From Caenorhabditis remanei (lineage: Eukaryota > Nematoda > Chromadorea > Rhabditida > Rhabditidae), in contig NC_071329.1 in the NCBI RefSeq assembly GCF_010183535.1, positions 16,692,879-16,756,878 of the forward strand: DNA of 64,000 nt. The letters run 5' to 3'. The notes under the pieces are model-generated. The model had not been told where the DNA came from. It was given only the letters and a program-made list of their open reading frames with translations, and did not search any database. Shown here piece after piece: positions 55,524-64,000 of the stretch; position 1 is the stretch's first letter, and the number at the start of each line of letters is the position of its first letter. The translations under genes were made by a program, and so were the position numbers.

Positions 55524-56960
55524 ATGAACTCCATACCGTTGCAGTATGAAAGTTTGAAAGCAGTTCTACTTTACATGGATGCTAACATTCGGTAAACATG
55601 ACTTTGATCAATATTTTCACTACATTAATTTTGATTTCAGATTCAAAATATCTCAACGACTACCCACAATACGCATTACGGAAAAAGTTGTGCCACTCAG
55701 AGTTCGAAGTTTGAAATTTGACGAGTATAGGACCACTGTCAATGACACCATATATCAATTGGGCATCTATCGGGAGTTCAATTCGGGTGAAACAATTACA
55801 CAACAGATTCAGATCTCCAATAAAGAGGGTGGAGTTCGACATGACCTGGATAGGCATGGATTTCAAATTTCACCTGGCAACACTGTGCTTACTCCAGGAG
55901 ACGTTTCATTTGGAGGTTATAATAAGCGTGAAATTCGACACGATACAATTCGAGATGAGCGATTATATCGGGAGAAGTTGAAAGGTTATGAGAAGGCCTT
56001 GTTTTTAAAGACCAATTCCGAAACTACTGAGAGTGACCCAATTGGCACTATTGAAGAATATCGTCTTGGCCAATATGTGAGAGAAGGACTACGTATGCCG
56101 CTTGGTACATTGAATTATTATATTGATTATCTCTACACTGCGCTTTTCCCGTTCGAATGCCGTCGTTTCAATCTAAAACCACCGTATGTCTGCTATATTC
56201 AACTGACAGTCCAAACAGGAAACAAGAAACAAATCGAGCAGTTTCCTTATAAAATGAAACTTTATGAGGCAATCAAGCTCTTGAACAATTTTTTGTTCGG
56301 AGAAAGACGTTCATTAATCCTAGCTGAAAGGTTTCGCATGCCCCTCCTAAGTATCATTCTGAGATTGCCGGTTCAGTTCAAAGTCAAAACTAGAAATCTA
56401 CAAAACGTGTTTGGTTTGACATTCCACAACGATGCTATACTCTCAATGATTGACCCTTCTTCTCTTTCATTGGATTCGGTGGACATCTATGTAACAGATG
56501 GAAAAGATTTTCAATTTCCCATCGTATCTTGTGCGAAAAAGTTGATAATTAGTTACATAGGACCCGCAGAAAATTTTTCGGATGTTCTCAGAGAATGTCC
56601 TAACCAGCAAGTTTATCTACCATATAACTATAGGAGGTACGGAGTCGAGCAACTGTGGAATATTGTTCTGAGTTGGTTCGAAAAACCTGTTGGGTCCTGT
56701 TTTTCACAGGAAATCACGAAGGAAGAGACAGTGAAAGATTTATTCAATTTAATCAAAACCCGTGTAGAAAAAACAAAGAGAACGAAAAGGTATGTCTAGA
56801 GCATAAGAATTATCATGAGGAATCAATTTTCAGATGCATCTCAACAATAACTAAAGATTCCACGAGACTGGAGGTGTTTTACGTACCAATCAAAAACTTT
56901 GAAGGTCAAAAATTTGTGTACGCTAAATGGGTTCTCAAGATCCGAATCGTTCGATTGTGA
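55524..56960 (+). CDS. DUF3557-type nematode protein
   Basis: It starts MNSIPLQYESLKAVLLYMDA at 55,524. Three exons. Body: ISQRLPTIRITEK, VVPLRVRSLKF, YQLGIYREFNSGET, DRHGFQISPGNTVLTPGD, FECRRFNLKPPYVCYIQL, FGERRSLIL (Glu in place of the second Gly of FGGRR), LRLPVQFKV. The last exon CISTITKDSTRLEVFYVPIK ends KIRIVRL with TGA at 56,958. Open throughout. Closest to the inverted gene at 57,839, with which it forms a tail-to-tail pair. Confidence 0.78.
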
Positions 56961-57838
56961 ATTAGAAGGCATGACTTTCTACATACCTATAATTGTTTTT
57001 ATGTCACATATTGTGGTTTCTCTCAATAAATGAATTTGTTTGGAGATTGTATTTACTCGGTGGGCGGGGACTTTGGCAAGCTTTCATCGGCTGACCTGGA
57101 ACGCTTGTGATGTGGCAGGAATGTACGAGAGAGTGTCTGGAGATCGGAGAAGATAGAGAATGATTTCGCTGAATCATGGGGCGCTGTTTGGACTGTTAGG
57201 AATTAGGGATGAGTGAGAGAGTGCCTGGATTGGCGAGACATCAGCGGGAGATCTGGAAGAATACAGTTAGGATCGCAAAGTGCGGATGACAAATTTGAAA
57301 ATTTTTCTTCAAAATCTTCAAAACCTCTGAAATTATGTTGAAAAATTTAATACGCATCTTTTCCCCATTTTTTGGCTAATTCGGACCATTTTACAATGGG
57401 TTCTAACTATTCAGCCTAGCATATTATTTTGGACATCTGGAGCTGAAGCACGGTGTTCAAGATGCGCAGAAGCATTCTAACATTATATTTTGTTTCTATG
57501 AACGTTGTTTAACATTTTTAATTCAAAAAATCATAGGATCCAGTTCACGATCAGGAAAAATCGATACTCGAAAATATCAAGTGATCACTTTAAACAAAAA
57601 ACTTATGTAAGTTTTACAGGCTATTTAGCTATTTCTGAAAAAGCGTTTTTACAAAATGGTCAGCTGAGATGCAGATGAATGTATTGAGGTAAACTCATCC
57701 ATGACCGCTACTGTATGTAAATCAACCAATAAGCAGAATCAATTCTATTTGTTTATTCAGAAAATTATTTATATAATATTTCAAAAATCAAAACCGCAAA
57801 ACAAAAGACATAACAGATAAACCAAGCGCTTTCTCATT
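56961..57838. other. intergenic stretch between convergent genes
   Basis: Contains the two 3' ends. CAATAAATGAATTTG near 57,025 is a likely polyadenylation signal for the plus gene. No further gene or repeat is supported. Confidence 0.5.
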
Positions 57839-59300
57839 CTAAAATCGAACGGTTCGTATCTTGAGAATCCATTTCGAATTGCCCATATGTTCCACCTGTT
57901 TTTCATTTTGCATATTTTTGGTTGGAATGTAAAACACTTCCAGTCTTCTACGATCCGTTGTTTTAATAGAAACACATCTGAAAGAAACTTTTTAGTTTTA
58001 GGAAAAATGAATGATTGAGTGTCACCTTTTGGTTCTCTTTGTATTATCTATACGGGTTTTAATCAATCTGAAGAGTTCTTTCGCAGTTTTTTCGTCATTG
58101 ATACTATATGAGTAACACGTTTGAATAGACCGATTCTCAAGACAGTACTGAACATTACCAAACATCTGCTCAACTGTGATTGTGAACCAAATACTTCTAA
58201 CCACAACTTGTTGGTTTGAACAGTTTCTGATTGCAGTTCTTTCGTCAACATCGGTGCCAAAACCAAAGATAATCAACGTTTTTGCACTAGAGACGATAGG
58301 GTGTTGTACGTCATTTGGATTCATTACATAGATTGAGATCAGATCGAGTGGAAAAAACGACGAATCGAGAATCGAAGGGAGAATATCGAATCTATCATTT
58401 TGGAAAAAATCTCTCAGTTGTCTCGTTCCAACTTTGAACCCAATTGGCAGTCTCAAAATTATACTTGAAATAGGCAAGTGAAATCTTTCAGCTAGGATTA
58501 GTGAACGTCTTCCTCCGAATAAAAGCGTGTTCAGAGACTTCATAGCTTCATAGAGTTTTATTTTATAAGGAAACCGCTGGACTTGTTTGCTTTTTCCTGT
58601 TTGGATTGTCAATTGGATATAGCAGACATACGGTGGTTTAAGATTGAAACGGCGACATTCAAACGGAAGAAGCTCAGTGTAGAGATTATCGATACGATAC
58701 TTTAACGTATCAAGCGGCATTTGTAATCCATGTCTCGGGAATAAATCAACACGATTCCCTTCCAAATTTCCATCATGTTCAGTTGTTGTAATCCCATCCG
58801 TGTCCGAGTTAGTTCTTAGTAGCAAAGCCTTCTCATAGATTTTCAACTCATCTCGATAGTATCGTTCAACTCCAATTGTATCGTATTGCAATGCATGACT
58901 GTTCATATCTCGAAATGAAACGTCACCAGGAGTCACCACATAATGGCCAGGTGAAATTCGAAAACCGTATTGATCTAGATCGCTATTAATTCCTCCATAA
59001 TCGTTCTCCCTCTTGATTTGCTCTAATATGTTCTCACCCAATTTGAACTCCCGATAGATACCCAATTGATATACAGTATCATTGACAGTGGTGCTATACT
59101 CGTCAAGTCTTAAACTTCGAACTCTGAGTGGCACCAGTTTTTCCGTTATGCGTATTGTGGGTAGTTGTTGGGATATTTTGAATCTGAAATCAAAATTAAT
59201 GTGGTAAAAAGATCTATAATAGTTATGTTTACCGTATGTTAGCATCCATATGAATCAGTACTGCCTTCAAACTTTCATATTGCAGCGGTATGGATTTCAT
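57839..59300 (-). CDS. DUF3557-type nematode protein
   Basis: It starts MKSIPLQYESLKAVLIHMDA at 59,300. Body: ISQQLPTIRITEK, LVPLRVRSLRL, YQLGIYREFKLGEN, DQYGFRISPGHYVVTPGD, FECRRFNLKPPYVCYIQL, FGGRRSLIL, LRLPIGFKV. The segment after LRLPIGFKV is more diverged than in other copies. The last exon CVSIKTTDRRRLEVFYIPTK ends KIRTVRF with TAG at 57,839. Open throughout. Confidence 0.78.
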
Positions 59301-60295
59301 CTTGATGACAGTGAAATACAAATAAAAAGAAGAAGATTGATCTGCAAAATATCGATTCTTAGAAAACGAGAACAGGCAGGGGAGGCTATTAGATTGGTCT
59401 TTTTCCCCAGTAATAAAAAGGTTCTACGCGAGAGAAGAGGTCAGAAAAGAAGTTCGCTGGGAATGTATGTGCATAGAGTGACGTCACAAAGTGTGAGCAG
59501 TGGACTTTGATGAGAGAGAAGACAAATGTGGAGGCGGAGAAGAGAGCAGAAAGGATTTTTCTAGTAGTCTATCTGAGCGTAGGATAATTGCACAACATAT
59601 GAGCCACTGATAAGATTTCACAGATGCTTAAAAACCTAATTTTCAGTATAAATCAACCAAAATCAAGATTGATCGAACAGAAAACGTTGTCACCAGGCTT
59701 TTTGAAACCGGAAATCGGAAATACCGATTTTTCCGACTTTTTCGAAAAATACATAGTCGGAAAATCTGAATTTTTGAGGTACTGTAAAAAAGCAAAATAT
59801 TTAATTGAGTGTTTTGGCTATCAGAATAGCGGCCTTGATAATTAATGTGTTTTCGAAAAAAAATTGGATATCGGATTTTCCGATAAGTTTTTTTTCCGAA
59901 CAAGCCTGGTTGTCACTGAAAAGAAAAAGAAAAGAAAGAAGAAAGTAAGCAGAAATGCAATTCTTGAGATTAGCACTCATGAGCATCATTCTTTTTACGT
60001 TGTGGAGTATTCTTGAGCTATTCATTGGTAAATACTCCCACGGTTCATCATTGTGCCATCATCATACACACACAAAGACTACCATCTGTTCTCACTGTTC
60101 TTGGCCATCTATTCACGGTCAAACGTCGATATTATCTCACAGTGCTAATCTTCATTCGACCATCGCTAATCTCCTATTTCTCCGTTACTCCCTCGCAGTG
60201 CCCCCCGTTTGGTTCACGTTCTCCAGTCTCCACCAATCGATATATTCTGCCGAACCGTAGTATCCGTCTTCTTGGGACTGCTCTCAACCATCAAG
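59301..60295. other. intergenic stretch
   Basis: Upstream regions of the flanking divergent genes. The part at about 60,215-60,265 (CCACCAATCGATATATTCTG) is shared, inverted, with the upstream region of the gene at 62,180 (63,915-63,950), so a promoter block was duplicated. No gene supported. Confidence 0.5.
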
Positions 60296-61736
60296 ATGAA
60301 CAACATACCGTTGCAATATGAAAGTTTAAAAGCAGTTCTCCAATATATCGATGCCAATGTTAGGTGAGTTAACTTTTCTTCTGTTTCCACATTTTTTTAA
60401 ATTTCAGATTCAAAATATCCCAAAGACTTCCATCAATCCGCATAACGGAAAAGATCGTACCACTCAGAGTTCACAGTCTACATCTTGACAAATACTCCAC
60501 CACCGTCAATGGTACCGTATATCGTTTGGGTATCTATAGGGAATACAATTTGGGTGAAACAGTTCCGAAGTCAGTTCAGAACTATAACGATTACGGCGGA
60601 TATAATTTTGACCTGGATGAGTACGGTTTTACAATCACATCCACGCAATTCGAGTTGGCACCGGCAGATATTTTAATTGGGGAACCAAATAATTTAGTTC
60701 CAGCTCGGTCTGATACAATTCATCAAGAACGAGATCGTCAGCGAGAATTGAGACTTGCTGAAAAGGCTTTGCTTGTTCGGACAACTCATGAAAAGGTGGA
60801 ACTGTCAATTTTCGAGCAGGCCGATTTCTATATGAAATATTACATGAAAATTCCCATTGAAACATTAAAATATGATGTCGAAAATGCTCGCTTTGCACTT
60901 TTATCATTTGAATGTCGCCGTTTCAATCTAAAACTACCGTACACCTGTTATCTTCAACTGACCGCCCAAAACGGAGAAGAAAAGAGGATTCAACGTTTTC
61001 CGTACAGTATGAAACTATACGAAGCAACGAAACATTTGAACGACGTTTTGTTTAAAGGAAGACGGTGGCCAATCCTCGTCGAGAAGTTTCAGTTTCCTAT
61101 TCAAGTAATATTCTAAGAGTGCCAGCCGGGTTCAAAGTTAGTACGAAGCAACTCAAAAACTCGGTACACTCGTCCAACCGATATGATGTCATCGCTTCTT
61201 TGTTAGACCCCTCACACTTCCCATTGGATGTTGTACAGATCGAGACGCGGGACGAAGATGATTTTCAGTTCTCGTTAATCAGAAATGCGAAGAAATTAAT
61301 TATCTGCAGTCCTAGCCCAGAAATCGATATCCTACCAAGTCTCAAAGCTCTTCTCAACAAGGAAGTGGTTTTGTTTTACACAGGAAGTGAGATCACTGCT
61401 GAAGAATATTTCGGTTTTGTTCAAGAATGGCTGATTGGTGATAAGCCCATAGGAACAAGTTTTTCATTTGGGATCGAAAAAGAAGAACCAGCGAAAGAGC
61501 TTCTCCAAATTATCGAAAGTCGAGTAGAGAATGTAAAGATAACTGAAAGGTTTGATAATCAAATAAAAAAGATAGGATGAATCAGTCTTATTTTCAGATT
61601 TGTCTCAATTTGCATAAATAATGATTCGAGACTAGAAGTGCTCTATATTCCAATCAAAGATTCTCGAAACGCGAAAGAGGAAGGATTGATGTACAATCGA
61701 AAATGGTTTCTCGAGATTCGGATCGTCCAACATTAG
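60296..61736 (+). pseudogene. DUF3557-type gene with one-base frameshift
   Basis: It starts MNNIPLQYESLKAVLQYIDA at 60,296. Body open through ISQRLPSIRITEK, YRLGIYREYNLGET, DEYGFTITSTQFELAPAD, FECRRFNLKLPYTCYLQL and LVEKFQFPI. At about 61,100 CCTATTCAAG stands where relatives suggest CCTATTTCAAG. The frame then hits TAA. The next frame continues SNILRVPAGFKVSTKQL... open to the last exon, ending EIRIVQH with TAG at 61,734. A single lost T is the simplest reading. Some changed motifs (FKGRRWPIL for FGGRR) also suggest relaxed constraint. Confidence 0.75.
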
Positions 61737-62179
61737 ATGTTTATTCGAAACGCAATTATCGAACTTTCAGATATCACTAACCAATATTAAGATTTCGCAA
61801 TTTAATTTTTGTTCAGCTGATTCTGTGAATGTTCATTTCACACCATTTTTTTCATTATTTCAATTGGATAAACATATTTCTCGTAATGCTGTGACTGACG
61901 CTTCAACTGATGCTTAAGTTTGCAAATCTTGAACTGGTTCGGTTTAGAATCATCCGTCTGTGTTATTCTACTTACAGTTGTTTTCCAGATGCTACCCAGA
62001 GTTGCAATGGAATTCCGTCTTTCGGTAATAATTGTTATGAGAAAATCATTCAAATAGAAAACAAGATTAGAGAAAAAAACAACTTAACAGAAAATGAATA
62101 ACGGGAGTATTCTCACAATTTTTCGAAGCATAAATCAATATTCGGTTGATGTAGAAAAATATCAAATAGTTTTTGTCAT
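61737..62179. other. intergenic stretch between convergent genes
   Basis: No gene supported. Minor open frames lack family motifs or splice support. Confidence 0.45.
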
Positions 62180-63898
62180 TTATAATCGTACAATCCGTAT
62201 TTTGAGAACCCATTTGCAATCGTACATGAATTCCTTTTGCTCTCGACTGCGTGGATTTTTGATAGGCACATAGAACACTTCGAGTTTTGTGTTGTTTCCT
62301 GTGATGACAGAGATACATCTGAAAAAATATAGATTGATGTTTTCTCACTGTTTTCACGGGAATAATCTGCTCAGGTAACGAAATTCGAAGACTCGAAAAG
62401 AGGACTGAAGTGACCTTTTTTATTTCAGATTATGATATTTTAGAATTGAAGAGTTCGAGGAATTTCAGCGTATGCGTTAATAATAAAAGTTTTAGAATTG
62501 CCTGAAGTATCATAATCTGAAATTAAAAATATATGACGTCAGTTCTCCTTTAAAGTATTATAACTCCAATATTTGTCTGAAAAAATATTCTAATCAATCA
62601 AACCTTTTAGTCCTCTTTGTGTTCTCCAAACGGCTTTTGATAATCTTGAGAAGCCCTTTTGCTGTATCTTCTTGTTTGATTCCAAATGAGTAACAAGTTC
62701 CGACAGGCTTGTCGACATTTAGCCAGTTTTCGATCAATCCAAAATATGATTGAATTGGAACATCTCTATATGTATCCGCCAGAACAACCTCTTTATTAGA
62801 AAGAGTTGTGAGAATCGGTAGAATATCGAATTGTGAGTCCGAGTTGTGAACAATCAATTTCTTCGCATCTCTGACTATCGACAACTCAAAATCTTCTCTT
62901 CCTCTATTGGAAATCCGCAGTTTAAGAACATTCAACGGGAAACAAGAGGCGTCTAGCATCAAATTGACACCTTCGCTCCAGTCATTCAAATCATACCCAT
63001 TTTCAACTTCTTTGGTTTTCACTCTAAACCCGACAGGGAGTCTCAAAACGGCTCCAAATCTCGGCAACTGGACACTTTGAGCTTGAATCGCTGGGCGTCT
63101 TCCTCCAAAGAACAATGTATTCAATCGTTTCATCGCTTCGTAAAGCTTCATGTTGTATGCATATCTTTCGATTAGTTTCGTTTTCTTGGAACAGGTAATA
63201 GTCAGCTGAATGTAGCAAGTATATGGTGGTTTCCGATCGAAACGACGACATTCAAAAGGAAGAATTTTGGCACGAGCATCGTCGGCGAAATCTTCCAATA
63301 TATCCATTGGCATTTCCATCGCATGTTTCAGACGGAGTTCGTTAACACGACTCCATTCGTTACTAGTATCAGGCTCTTCCCTTCCTGTTGTTTCTTGGCC
63401 AGTACGGAGATATATGGCCTTCTCATAGCACTTCAACTCTTCTCTATAGATTAATTCATGAGCATCATCGTCGAATTGGAATGCCACTAATCCCGGACGA
63501 TTTGGATGCCGGAAGGAGATGTCTCCAGAATCCAAAGGAGAATCACTTGACGAGATCTGAAATCCGTATTTATCCAGATCATGTAAAATGCCAATAGAAT
63601 CATTGGTCATCTTATTAATCCTTGGAACTTTCACGCCTGGTTCGTAGTCTCGATAGATTCCCAAATCATAAAATGTATTATCAACTTCCGTAGAAACGCC
63701 GTCTAGTTTCAATTTCCGAATTCTGAGTGGCACGAGTTTTTCAGTTGAGCGGATTGCAGGTAGTCGGCGCGAAATTTGGAACCTACAAAATGTTTAAATT
63801 TTGAAAAAAAAGAAGAACGGGAACTTACCGAACGTTGGCATCCATATGAATCAGGACTGCTTTCAAACTTTCATATTGCAACGGTATGGAATTCATTT
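62180..63898 (-). CDS. DUF3557-type nematode protein
   Basis: It starts MNSIPLQYESLKAVLIHMDA at 63,898. Body: ISRRLPAIRSTEK, LVPLRIRKLKL, YDLGIYRDYEPGVKVP, DKYGFQISSSDSPLDSGD, FECRRFDRKPPYTCYIQL, FGGRRPAIQ, LRLPVGFRV. The last exon CISVITGNNTKLEVFYVPIK ends KIRIVRL with TAA at 62,180. The second intron is about 280 nt because it carries a small inverted-repeat element, while relatives have about 45 nt here. Open throughout. Confidence 0.78.
62397..62552. mobile_element. small inverted-repeat element in an intron
   Basis: AGAGGACTGAAGTGAC and TTTCAGATTATGATA on the left pair with TATCATAATCTGAAA and TGACGTCAGTTCTCCTTT on the right. It explains the enlarged intron. Confidence 0.65.
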
Positions 63899-64000
63899 TG
63901 ATGGTTGATACTGAGTTCGGCAGAATATATCGATTGGTGGAAAACGTGGAAACACTGAAAGGAAATGAGTATGATAGAGAGAAATAAAAAGGGATTAACG

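Noticed and set aside
1..64000. tRNA, rRNA or snRNA genes
   Set aside because: I saw no sequence with the required arms or conserved boxes. A covariance search would be decisive.

Overview
The window is eukaryotic nuclear DNA from a nematode, almost certainly a Caenorhabditis species. It is AT-rich. Genes have small exons, and many introns are only 45-60 nt with TTTCAG-type acceptors. TTTCAG also sits a few bases before many start codons, as expected for SL1 trans-splicing. The protein families are nematode-expanded ones. I cannot name the species from sequence alone.

Layout. 1-332 holds the 3' end of an unrecognised gene. 333-3,490 is repeat-rich (tandem repeat, a decayed coding relic, two MITE-like inverted repeats, one with another element nested inside). 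3,492-4,245 is a broken nuclear-hormone-receptor DNA-binding gene. 4,362-9,714 holds three minus-strand MATH-BTB (BATH) genes with an added N-terminal coiled coil; the middle one has a premature stop. 10,429-13,543 holds a gene derived from a hAT transposase that carries a LIN-15-like C2CH module, followed by a short gene with only that module. 13,940-19,679 holds four plus-strand BATH genes (the third has a stop in exon 1). 20,461-28,691 holds three minus-strand BATH genes around a coiled-coil RING-type gene. 29,083-30,381 is a frameshifted BTB gene. 32,512-34,096 and 52,633-54,193 are two copies of an acidic-N-terminus MATH-BTB gene inside a larger segmental duplication.

From 35.3 kb to the end the window is dominated by nine copies of one roughly 450-residue family, which I assign to the DUF3557 type, in both orientations. 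Each has three exons with the same splice positions. Two copies (43,970-45,437 and 60,296-61,736) are frameshifted. Two copies form the core of a 6.3-kb imperfect palindrome (about 34,470-40,775).

How the genes may work together. BTB proteins with a MATH domain are known substrate adaptors for CUL3 ubiquitin ligases, with MATH binding substrate. The RING-type gene could also be ubiquitin-related. The DUF3557-type proteins have an N-terminal stretch that looks F-box-like to me, but that is only inference. The arrays look like birth-and-death families. Near-identical tracts at the MATH-3'/BTB-5' boundary next to diverged 5' MATH exons suggest ongoing gene conversion. Relics, stops and frameshifts mark dying copies. 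MITEs have landed in introns and promoters, some with clear target-site duplications or a paralogous empty site.
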